The notes under the pieces: generated by a model
The model's database searches: none
Told to the model about the DNA's origin: nothing
The model's input: the letters and a program-made list of their open reading frames with translations, nothing else
Assembly: GCA_045531235.1 (NCBI GenBank)
Contig: JAZSDQ010000086.1
Span: 1-30,371, forward strand
Length of the DNA stretch: 30,371 bases
Source of the DNA: RGIG5579 sp045531235
GTDB taxonomy: Bacteria; Bacillota; Clostridia; Oscillospirales; SIG627
Reading direction: 5' to 3'
In this document: positions 7,820-14,571 of the stretch, piece by piece
How the letters are laid out: each line of letters opens with the position of its first letter
Numbering within the stretch: position 1 is the first letter of the stretch
Program-made: the position numbers and the translations under genes

Positions 7820-8920
7820 CTACTGAACGATGCGGTCGTAAATCTGAAAGCTGCCGCCTATATTGCGAACGAAAACGATCATATCCAAACGGTCTACAAA
7901 ATCTTGCCTGCCCCAGCGGTGAAGAACCTGATCAAAGGAAACGTGACAGCAGAAGGTGTTTTCGTCAAAGGCGAAGAAGTTTTCAATGACTTCGTTTTGG
8001 AATTCGTAGCTGTGATGCTCGCCCCAGGCGTAGATCCAGGGGTTGGCGGCGGTGTTTTTGTAAAACTGGCTAGAGGTATCAAAATAGGGACGAACGGTAT
8101 CAATTTCGCAGTCAGCCTGCATCCATTTGGCGTATTCCTTCATGCCGGCAAGAATGCGGTCGCCGTGGGCTTTTTTTACAGCGTCGTCAAAATTTAATTC
8201 TGCGGTGTAGGAGCCGTCTTCGTTTTTGGTGAGAAGATGCTCTTTTCCGTTTTTATCCACACAGCGGATTTCCGGCGCAAGGTATAAGCCGTCGACGGTG
8301 TAGCTTGTCATGGTGATCCCGGGAACGCCTTTTTTCAGAAAGGCGTTAAAGGGGTGTTCGCTTTCGGATACTTTATACTTTTCGCCCACTTCCTTTTCGC
8401 CCAGATAAAGTTTTGAAGTGGAGGGGAGGGTAACGGTAACTGTTTCTTTGGGCTGAACGAACATTTCTAAATGGGAAAAGCTGTAGCCGCGGAAGCCGAA
8501 TCCTACTTCTTCTTCATTGCGCACAAGGTGAATGGTGGCGAGCTTTTTTGATGGGATTACGCCGTTTTCATCGGCAGTGGCATCGGGGTCGGTAAGGACG
8601 ACGTTGTACTTTGCATGTTCTTCCCCGACGTGTGCGGAATAGAAGGTAATATTCTTTCCATCTGCAATTTTTTTCACAAAAGATGGAAGGATGGAAGGTT
8701 CTTCAAATTCCGAAATGGGGAGATCTGCTTTTTCAAGGGCTTGGGAAAAATCGCCGTTTGCAAAGTAGCTTTCGTAAGCTTCGTTTGCAGGGTGAATGGC
8801 TTCGCTTGCTTCAAAGGCTATAAGCCAGCGGTGAAGAAAAACGCCGCCGCCGACTGCAAGGGCGGTGAAAAACAATAAGACGGAAAGATAGATCGTAAGA
8901 AAAAGACTTGGTTTTTTCAT
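7820..8920 (-). CDS. Unknown membrane-anchored extracytoplasmic protein
   Basis: I do not assign this 366-residue protein to a family with confidence. Residues 1-30 hold a single uncleaved signal-anchor (LFLTIYLSVLLFFTALAVGGGVFL), so the rest should lie outside the membrane. Three parts can be seen: an N-terminal segment (about 40-155) starting YESYFANGDFSQALEKADL, which recalls NTF2-like folds; a middle beta-rich segment (about 158-240) with lysine/glutamate-rich strands; and a C-terminal segment (about 255-366) rich in aromatic residues (YAKWMQ, WIYAWGEHHSYEF, HRWGRQDFVDRLD), also NTF2-like. Resemblance to TcaA-type envelope proteins is an inference only. Its ATG directly abuts the stop of the glycosidase gene (TAAATG) and it is followed 8 bp later by the PAP2 gene, which suggests a shared role at the envelope. 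Confidence 0.8.
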   Translation of the reverse strand: MKKPSLFLTIYLSVLLFFTALAVGGGVFLHRWLIAFEASEAIHPANEAYESYFANGDFSQALEKADLPISEFEEPSILPSFVKKIADGKNITFYSAHVGEEHAKYNVVLTDPDATADENGVIPSKKLATIHLVRNEEEVGFGFRGYSFSHLEMFVQPKETVTVTLPSTSKLYLGEKEVGEKYKVSESEHPFNAFLKKGVPGITMTSYTVDGLYLAPEIRCVDKNGKEHLLTKNEDGSYTAELNFDDAVKKAHGDRILAGMKEYAKWMQADCEIDTVRPYFDTSSQFYKNTAANPWIYAWGEHHSYEFQNEVIENFFAFDENTFCCHVSFDQVLHRWGRQDFVDRLDMIVFVRNIGGSFQIYDRIVQ

Positions 8921-10072
8921 TTACTTTGCCTCCCCTACAAGAAAATATGTGGGAAGCTGGCGAGGATTGGTAAAGGCCTTGTAGCTGTTTACAAGCCCTT
9001 GACGCTGAAATTCATCCAGCTTATCGTAGTCGTAGTTATAAAGATCAAAATAGTTGCGGTAATACATCATGGCGCTGCTGCCGCCGTCAAGCTTTCCAGC
9101 GGAAACGGCACCGTTTTCCAGCATAACGTCGATCAGTTCGTTGTGGGTGGCGCCAAGGCTGGAGGCGGTTCTTCCGTCGGTGACGAGCATAAGCACCGTG
9201 CCGTCAGCACGCTGACCGATGGCGGTGCGCTGGCTTCTGCCTGTGTTTCCGTCAGCGTAGTGAAGGGTAACGTTTTGTCCGTCATTGGTGATGAGGCTGT
9301 TTCCCGTCTGGAAGCAAACGCCGTCACGAATGCCTAGCTCTTCTGCCTTGGATTTGGTCATTCCCTCGGAAACGACAAGGCGGTTATCTTTGGTAAAGCC
9401 CATAAAGGTGCGGTCGGTGTGACCGGAAAAGACAAGCTTTCCCTGAGAATAGGTAATGCCGATGGGAGTTGCTCCGTTACCGCGGCCTCCCGCATCGGGA
9501 AATTCACCGCCGTTGATAGCACATACGGCGCCGTAGCGCTCTACGATTTCAAAAATACGTGCGCCCTCCTGACCGGATTTATAATCACTGGAGGTTCCTA
9601 CGAAAACGCGGCTTGGGTCACGGATCATCAGAAGATAGCCTTTGAAGGTAGGATTTCTGATGATTTTCAAGACGATTCCGTCTTTGGCTTCTGCCCATTC
9701 GTCTTGAACATTGTCCCCGGAAGCGGAAATATCTTCCATGGAAACCGTATCGTATTTGACTTGAAGGCTGTCTTTTTCAATTTGTTCAATTAAGTCCTCG
9801 GACAAAAAAAGGCCGGGGATCCACTTGGTGGCGCTTGCTTGCTTTGCAGAAAGCACCAAAGCGTTTCTCAGTGTGGGGCTTGGGCCGTTAAGCAGAAGTT
9901 GACAGGCGGCAACGGCAACACAGAGAATGAATATAAGAAAGGTAGCTACGGAAAGAAGGATCCTTTTCCATAGGGTGGCTGCTTTTTTCTTTTTTTGGGG
10001 GGTGATCTTCTCTTTTGTTTGCTTTGTTTCTTCAGCGTCTTTTAAGAGAACGGTGCTGTTTTTCTGATCCAA
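8921..10072 (-). CDS. Phosphodiester glycosidase (NAGPA/DUF2233) family protein
   Basis: A 383-residue protein with a long basic cytoplasmic tail (residues 1-36), one membrane anchor (about 37-60) and an outside domain with the NAGPA motifs: AINGGEF (185-191), RTAIGQ (282-287), VTDGR (297-301) and LDGGSSAMM (328-336). The human relative uncovers mannose-6-phosphate by removing GlcNAc from a phosphodiester; bacterial relatives are linked to exopolysaccharide or wall-polymer phosphodiesters. A role in trimming a wall glycopolymer is inferred. The start is TTG with GAGG 7 bases upstream; no ATG fits the reading frame better. It heads a four-gene operon with the unknown anchored protein, PAP2 phosphatase and metallo-hydrolase. 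Confidence 0.88.
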   Translation of the reverse strand: MDQKNSTVLLKDAEETKQTKEKITPQKKKKAATLWKRILLSVATFLIFILCVAVAACQLLLNGPSPTLRNALVLSAKQASATKWIPGLFLSEDLIEQIEKDSLQVKYDTVSMEDISASGDNVQDEWAEAKDGIVLKIIRNPTFKGYLLMIRDPSRVFVGTSSDYKSGQEGARIFEIVERYGAVCAINGGEFPDAGGRGNGATPIGITYSQGKLVFSGHTDRTFMGFTKDNRLVVSEGMTKSKAEELGIRDGVCFQTGNSLITNDGQNVTLHYADGNTGRSQRTAIGQRADGTVLMLVTDGRTASSLGATHNELIDVMLENGAVSAGKLDGGSSAMMYYRNYFDLYNYDYDKLDEFQRQGLVNSYKAFTNPRQLPTYFLVGEAK

Positions 10073-10107
10073 GGAGATACCTCTTTTTTTAATTTATTCT
10101 TGCATTT

Positions 10108-10136
10108 ATTCTATCACCAAAAGGAATGAAAAACAA
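10108..10136 (-). promoter_or_regulatory. Promoter of the phosphodiester glycosidase operon
   Basis: On the minus strand TTGTTT (complement of 10131-10136) and TAGAAT (complement of 10108-10113) are 17 bp apart, about 36-64 bp before the TTG start. Confidence 0.55.
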
Positions 10137-10143
10137 CAGTTTT

Positions 10144-10184
10144 ACAAAAAAACACTCTCATGCTGAAGCTGAGAGTGCTTTTTT
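10144..10184 (-). terminator. Terminator of the HtrA-like protease gene
   Basis: An 8-bp stem (CACTCTCA at 10153-10160 with TGAGAGTG at 10170-10177) and a 9-nt loop are followed on the minus strand by seven T. It lies just after the htrA stop and before the next operon's promoter. Confidence 0.8.
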
Positions 10185-10188
10185 GTTC

Positions 10189-11472
10189 TTATTCGGGAGT
10201 GTATTCGTCTAAGGTAATGGAGAGCTTAAGGTTCTCGTTTCCGCGAATGACCTCCAACGTGATGGTGTCGCCTGCCTTATAAGCATTTTTCAGATTGATC
10301 ATTTCCGAGGCGCTGCCTACCGCCTTATCACCAAGCTTGATAACGATATCGCCGGGCTTTAAGCCGCCTCTTGCCGCACAGGAGTCTTTGCCAACTTCTT
10401 CCACTCTTGCGCCTGTGGTTTCGGTAACCACTCTGCGGCCGTTTTCATCAATGGAGTACTGATAATCCACGTAATCGGATACGGTAATGCCGAAATTGGG
10501 TCTACCTTTTACATATCCGTAATCCACAAGATCTCTTGCGATCTCCATGGCATCGTTCATGGGAATGCAGAAGCCGATTCCTTCTACGCCCGTTGCGGAA
10601 TACTTGGCAGAAGCAATGCCTATCACCGCGCCTGTAGCATCAAAAGCGGGGCCGCCGGAGTTTCCGGAATTGATGGCGGCATCGGTCTGGAAGGTCTTGA
10701 TGGTGTATTCACCGGTATTGATCTCACGGTCGGTGCCGGAAACGATACCGCGGGTCAGGGTGAAGGTAAGATCGCCCAAAGGGTTACCGATAACGAGAAC
10801 ATCGTCACCGACCTTAAGATCGTCAGAATTGCCCACGGTCACGTGAACGAGATTTTCGGCGCTGATCTTCAATACTGCTACGTCGTTGATCTCATCGCCT
10901 GCTACGAGAGTAGCTTCGTATTCTTTTTCATCAACGAAAGTAACGGTGATCTTGTTAGAATTCTGAACCACGTGATAGTTGGTGAGAATATAGCCGTTTG
11001 TGGAGTCGATAACAAAGCCGGAGCCTGTGGAATAGCCTTGGCGATAGCTGCTCTTTACGAATACAACGGAAGATACGTTCTTTTCATACAGCTGAGTAGC
11101 TGTGAGCGCTTCTCCGGAATAATCCTCCCCTACGATGGTGCCGTGACCTTCGCCGGTTTTGTTTTCGTCAATGGGAGCCCAGGTGCTGCGATCGTCTTCT
11201 TCGGTTCCCACGACGTTTTCGCCGCCTACGGGGTTTTCATTTTCTCCTGCGGGATCGGAAAACTTCACGGCGCCGCTTGCCATCATAAATACAAGGGCAG
11301 TCACGGAAACAAGATAGATCGCTACCAAAGCAATGATCCATTTCTTGTAGCTTTTCGGCTTTTTGGGAGGCTGGGGATCACCGAAAGGCATTCCGAAATT
11401 CTGGGAAGGGTTTTCCTGAGGTATGGGATTTTGATTTTCTTCTGTGTTGGGATCAAAATTATGATCGGTCAT
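10189..11472 (-). CDS. htrA: HtrA/DegP-like membrane-anchored serine protease with PDZ domain
   Basis: A 427-residue protein of the Gram-positive HtrA type. It has a cytoplasmic, Asn/Gln/Pro-rich N-terminus (1-43), one membrane anchor (about 44-66), a linker rich in Glu and Gly, then a trypsin-like domain with the full triad: His167 in TNYHVV, Asp197 in INDVAVL, Ser272 in GNSGGPA. One C-terminal PDZ domain follows (about 325-420, GLKPGDIVIKLGDKAV). Such proteases degrade or refold misfolded proteins outside the membrane and often respond to secretion stress. It is a single-gene unit, with AAAGGA 7 bases before the ATG and its own terminator. I see no clearly convincing promoter in 11473-11565; TACAAT near 11505 is the best -10 candidate, with a weak -35. 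Confidence 0.93.
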   Translation of the reverse strand: MTDHNFDPNTEENQNPIPQENPSQNFGMPFGDPQPPKKPKSYKKWIIALVAIYLVSVTALVFMMASGAVKFSDPAGENENPVGGENVVGTEEDDRSTWAPIDENKTGEGHGTIVGEDYSGEALTATQLYEKNVSSVVFVKSSYRQGYSTGSGFVIDSTNGYILTNYHVVQNSNKITVTFVDEKEYEATLVAGDEINDVAVLKISAENLVHVTVGNSDDLKVGDDVLVIGNPLGDLTFTLTRGIVSGTDREINTGEYTIKTFQTDAAINSGNSGGPAFDATGAVIGIASAKYSATGVEGIGFCIPMNDAMEIARDLVDYGYVKGRPNFGITVSDYVDYQYSIDENGRRVVTETTGARVEEVGKDSCAARGGLKPGDIVIKLGDKAVGSASEMINLKNAYKAGDTITLEVIRGNENLKLSITLDEYTPE

Positions 11473-11565
11473 GAGTGAATCCTTTCTTTCCGATGTTCTG
11501 ATTGTAGTTTAGCTGGAATAAATGAAGTCTATGTGAAAATTTTCTGAAAGCTTGGGTCATGCATT

Positions 11566-12111
11566 TTAGAAAAACGCCTTGGCGTTGTAAAAACGAAGGC
11601 TTTTTTCTGCTTTTTCCGTGATTTCAAAATAAAGTAAGGTATGACTGCCGTTTTCCTCGCGAATGACGGCGTAGCGGGTATTGGGGTTTTTCATACGGGA
11701 AGCGGCAAAAATCGTTTTATCCGCTGCGGCAAGGTCTGCGGCGAGAGAGGGACTTTCGGGAGATGCGATCTTTTCCATGTTGCGAATGGGAGTAGAGTAA
11801 AAAGCTTTTCTTGATCTTCTGCCGTAGATGATATCAAAACTGATTTCACCCTGCAGAATGGTATATTCAAATTCTACGGATACAAAGCGCCACAAATACC
11901 ACATCAAAACAGCGATGCCGAAAATGAGGATCAGGATCAAGCCGCCGAGAAACTGAAGCTCGGAAAAGAGGATGAGGCAAAAAAGCGCAAGGGTAAGAAC
12001 AAGCCCCAAGCCGAGGACCGCCAGCTTTTTGGGGAGTACTTGCTTCGGTTCCTGCAGGGGGACGAGGTGCTCTGTATAATTTGGAAGAAATTCGTTGCCG
12101 TTGGATGCCAT
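11566..12111 (-). CDS. Small two-helix membrane protein, possibly DUF6106
   Basis: Starting at the ATG at 12111 gives 181 residues. This start has AAAGGAG 6 bases upstream; a longer frame to 12183 would run back over the promoter and is rejected. Residues about 27-47 and 50-67 form a membrane hairpin. The remainder (about 72-181) is a mixed alpha/beta cytoplasmic domain with VEFEYTILQGEISFDIIYGRRSRKAF, a pattern that recalls the DUF6106 and bPH-like membrane proteins of Clostridia; this family call is tentative. Its function is unknown. It is divergent from spoIVB and about 90 bp upstream of htrA on the same strand, so it may or may not be co-transcribed with htrA. Confidence 0.75.
   Translation of the reverse strand: MASNGNEFLPNYTEHLVPLQEPKQVLPKKLAVLGLGLVLTLALFCLILFSELQFLGGLILILIFGIAVLMWYLWRFVSVEFEYTILQGEISFDIIYGRRSRKAFYSTPIRNMEKIASPESPSLAADLAAADKTIFAASRMKNPNTRYAVIREENGSHTLLYFEITEKAEKSLRFYNAKAFF
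11568..11590 (-). terminator. Possible short terminator overlapping the end of the small membrane protein gene
   Basis: On the minus strand AACGCC and GGCGTT (11573-11586) form a tight hairpin inside the last codons, followed by TTTTTCTAAAA across the stop. The loop is very small and the T-tract short, so it may be weak or simply coding. Confidence 0.35.
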
Positions 12112-12142
12112 AATTTTCTCCTTTATTTGGTAATACAACCAT

Positions 12143-12171
12143 ATTTTAACATAGCTTTTTGAACAATACAA
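12143..12171 (-). promoter_or_regulatory. Promoter of the small membrane protein gene
   Basis: On the minus strand TTGTAT (complement of 12166-12171) and TAAAAT (complement of 12143-12148) are 17 bp apart, 32-60 bp before the ATG at 12111. On the other strand TTGAAC (12159-12164) and TATATAAT (12183-12190) form a weaker candidate for spoIVB with an 18-20 bp spacer, so the two -35 regions would overlap. I see no clear SigF or SigG promoter for spoIVB. Confidence 0.65.
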
Positions 12172-12293
12172 GAAAAACTTCATATATAATTGGAAGACTC
12201 TATTTTAATAGCCATATTTATTTGAACATATTTTTTCACAAACGGAGCAAATTAATCATGTCTGAAAAAGACAAAATCAAATGGGAGCAACTC

Positions 12294-13457
12294 ATGATAA
12301 AGAAAACAGCAAAAGGACTTCTGTCCCTTGCGGTGATCTTTTATTTTTTGTTTCTTACTCTTTTCGGACTGAGCGATTATTTTTATCCTGATAACATCCT
12401 CCGTCCCGAAGGATCCGTGCCTGAGGAAATGCTTTGCTTTTCCTTTGAAGAAGGGGAAAGCGTAGAAAACCAAAGGGTAATGGCCTTTGGCTTCTTACCT
12501 GTAAAAAATGTTAACGTCAGCTACTTTTCGGAAACGGAAGTGCTTCTGGGCGGTGAAATTTTTGGTGTTCGTATGCAGACCGACGGCCTTTTGGTTACGG
12601 CGCTGGATCAGGTGGAAACCAACAGCGGTATCCAAAAGCCTGCCTTGGATGCAGGGCTTCAAAAGGGCGATATCATTCGCACGGTGGATGGGATCGAGGT
12701 AAAAAGCGCTCCGGATTTTTCCAAACTTCTTTCAAAAGCTCAAGGCAAGGCGGTAACGCTGGAGGTTTCCCGAGGCACCCGCTCTTTGAAGCTGAGCTTG
12801 ACGGCGGCAGAGACAGCTTCGGGCGATGGCTGGAAGGGCGGCCTTTGGGTTCGTGACGGCGCGGCGGGAATCGGCACAGTTACCTTTACTGATCCGAAGA
12901 CAGGGACCTTTGCAGGTCTCGGCCACGGCGTTTGTGATTCGGAAACGGGAACGCTGTTTCCTTTGGAAACGGGTGAGGTGTGCCGCGCCACGGTGGAAAG
13001 CATTACCAAAGGAAAGCGGGCGAGTCCCGGTGAATTAAAGGGAATTCTCGGTCTCCGCGACGGAAAACTCGTAGCCAATACAGGTTGCGGTGTGTACGGA
13101 TCCTGGGATCCCGTAGGCGACGGCGGCACCGTAAAGACGGTAAAGGTGGCTCCGAAAACCGAAGTGAAAACGGGAAAGGCAAGTATCTTCTGCACCTTGG
13201 ATGAAAACGGAAAAAAAGAATATGAAATAGAAATTGAGGAGATCATCGGACCGGATCGGGAAAGCAAAAACTTCATCGTCCGTATTACCGATGGAGCATT
13301 GATCGAAAAAACCGGTGGCATTGTGCAAGGAATGAGCGGCAGCCCTATTATTCAAAACGGCAAGCTCGTAGGCGCAGTGACCCACGTTCTGGTGGACGAC
13401 CCCACCCGTGGCTACGGCATCTTCATCGAAAATATGCTCTCCGGCCTGCCGGAATAG
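12294..13457 (+). CDS. spoIVB: SpoIVB serine peptidase (sporulation, S55 family)
   Basis: A 387-residue protein from the chosen start. ATG 12294 has GGGAG 6 bases upstream and puts the membrane anchor (residues 8-26) at the N-terminus as expected; ATG 12258 (399 residues) has a weaker 10-nt spacing. A PDZ domain spans about 90-170 (DAGLQKGDIIRTVDGIEV). The S55 peptidase domain follows with His211 in GLGHGVCD, Asp333 in RITDGAL and Ser348 in VQGMSGSP; the 15-residue Asp-Ser distance matches the known enzyme. SpoIVB is made in the forespore and cleaves SpoIVFA, which triggers pro-SigK processing in the mother cell. Its presence points to an endospore-forming lineage. The usual neighbours recN and spo0A are not here; a DUF47 gene follows instead. 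Confidence 0.93.
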   Translation: MIKKTAKGLLSLAVIFYFLFLTLFGLSDYFYPDNILRPEGSVPEEMLCFSFEEGESVENQRVMAFGFLPVKNVNVSYFSETEVLLGGEIFGVRMQTDGLLVTALDQVETNSGIQKPALDAGLQKGDIIRTVDGIEVKSAPDFSKLLSKAQGKAVTLEVSRGTRSLKLSLTAAETASGDGWKGGLWVRDGAAGIGTVTFTDPKTGTFAGLGHGVCDSETGTLFPLETGEVCRATVESITKGKRASPGELKGILGLRDGKLVANTGCGVYGSWDPVGDGGTVKTVKVAPKTEVKTGKASIFCTLDENGKKEYEIEIEEIIGPDRESKNFIVRITDGALIEKTGGIVQGMSGSPIIQNGKLVGAVTHVLVDDPTRGYGIFIENMLSGLPE

Positions 13458-13488
13458 AAAAAGCACCGCAATTTTGCGGTGCTTTTTT
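13458..13488 (+). terminator. Terminator of spoIVB
   Basis: An 8-bp stem GCACCGCA/TGCGGTGC (463-470 and 475-482 of the 13 kb block) with an ATTT loop is preceded by five A and followed by six T, just after the TAG stop. Confidence 0.9.
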
Positions 13489-13609
13489 ACGTTAAAGAGC
13501 TGCGGAATTCTGATTTTGTGATGATCTATAAAAGCAAACGAATATATTTTTCGTAATATATTGTATTTTTGAATAAACTCCCTATTACTTGATATTTTAG
13601 GAGGATACT

Positions 13610-14265
13610 ATGCCAATACTGACGTCTAAAAACAATAAGATTTCCAAAAGCTTTTATGACCATCACGAGAACGTAGAAGAATGTTTCAAGGCGTTTACAA
13701 AATTTATTGAAAAGCTTCTTTGCGATGAGCCCGATCCCCATCAGTTGGAATCGCTGCATCTTGCCATTGACAGCTGTGAGTCCGATGCTGACCGCACTTT
13801 GCGTTATACAGTGGATCTGGTACACGAAGTTTTTTGCCCGTTACCCGTGCCAATCTCATTTCCATTGCCCAAAGCACCGATGAGGTTGCCAATCTCTGCC
13901 AGGATGTTGTCCGTCAGGTAGTAACGGAAAACGTTCGTATTCCTAAAGAATTGCATCACGATATGGAAGAGATCGTTCGCATTACCGAGGAACAGCTTTC
14001 CCTTTTGTATACCGCTATTGATAAGCTTCTCAACGATTTCAATTCGCTCAATAAGGACCGCACGATCCTGGATGATATTCGCACCGAAGAAAGCCGCGTA
14101 GATGCCATTGAGGACATGCTCCATAAGCGTATTTTCCGTTTGGATCTTCCTCTTTTTGAAAAGGTATATTACCGCGATGTGATCCTTTCCATTTGTGATA
14201 TTTCCGACACCATCGAAGATGTGGCAGACCAGATTCAGGTAATGCTCGTTCAGAGAGAGGCATAG
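13610..14265 (+). pseudogene. DUF47/PhoU-like family protein, broken by a -1 frameshift
   Basis: Two overlapping frames carry the halves of one DUF47 (UPF0111, PhoU-related) protein. The first begins at ATG 13610 behind a good AGGAGG and reads correctly through DRTLRYTVDLVHEVF; it then turns into non-family sequence and stops at 13921. The second is one base back and continues from L-P-V-T-R-A-N-L to the TAG at 14265 with REELHHDM-like helices and DTIEDVADQIQ. The switch lies at six T (13830-13835). One extra T would give a continuous product of about 218 residues reading E-V-F-L-P-V-T-R, the pattern expected at this family position. DUF47 proteins are helical and usually act with PiT-type phosphate transporters; none lies next to it. 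It could be a real mutation, a homopolymer sequencing error or, less likely, programmed slippage. Confidence 0.85.
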
Positions 14266-14355
14266 GGTATATGGAATGTTTGTGGTTGCAGGACTTCTTA
14301 CATACATCATTGCCATTTGCACCAAGAGCTATTTTGCATAAGAAAAAATACGTCT

Positions 14356-14391
14356 TCGAGAGAGCGCTTCCTAAGGAAGCACTCTCTTTTT
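14356..14391 (+). terminator. Terminator after the DUF47 gene
   Basis: A stem of AGAGAG-C-GCTTCC with GGAAGC-A-CTCTCT (one mismatch, loop TAA) is followed by five T. It ends transcription from the plus-strand DUF47 gene. Confidence 0.8.
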
Positions 14392-14528
14392 GTATAACGA
14401 AAACCACGGGATAGTGGCGTGGGGTCAAAGAAGCTTCCGGCGGTGAGGAAGGCAGCAAAGCAGGGATATGAAAAAAGAGGATTCCTCCGAGAAGATGCGT
14501 GAAGATGGCCTTGTATTTGATCTATACA
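14392..14528. other. Stretch without a recognisable gene
   Basis: Bases 14266-14571 hold no convincing gene. Apart from the two terminators, about 140 bp remain. I see small hairpins (CTTCC/GGAAG around 14433-14450; CTTGTA/TACAAG at 14510-14530) and a GC-rich part, 14403-14465. No riboswitch, tRNA or known small-RNA consensus fits. It could carry an unannotated small RNA or be inert. Confidence 0.4.
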
Positions 14529-14529
14529 A

Positions 14530-14562
14530 GAAAAGAGGCGCCTTTCAAGGCGCCTCTTTCAA
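14530..14562 (-). terminator. Terminator of the solute-binding protein gene
   Basis: A 13-bp stem AAAGAGGCGCCTT (14532-14544) with its complement (14547-14559) lies 10 bp after the stop on the minus strand, where it is followed by TTTTCTTG. The tip will open to a small loop. Confidence 0.8.
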
Positions 14563-14571
14563 TGTTTTGAT

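Noticed and set aside
12112..12183. N-terminal extension of the small membrane protein to 12183
   Set aside because: The extension overlaps a -10/-35 pair, and an AAAGGAG lies correctly before ATG 12111.
12159..12293. A longer start for spoIVB at 12159 or 12258
   Set aside because: The 12159 start lies in the divergent promoter region and adds a non-family N-terminus. The 12258 start has a 10-nt spacing, while ATG 12294 has GGGAG at 6 nt and places the anchor as expected.
13500..13609. Promoter of the DUF47 gene
   Set aside because: Several AT-rich candidates exist (for example TTGTAT near 13560), but none has both elements at a normal spacing and a sensible distance from AGGAGG.
14403..14470. 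Possible small SRP RNA, because GGAAGGCAGCA resembles part of its core
   Set aside because: The required CC-GGAA-GG tetraloop stem and the GTCAGG strand are not formed, and no clear promoter precedes it.
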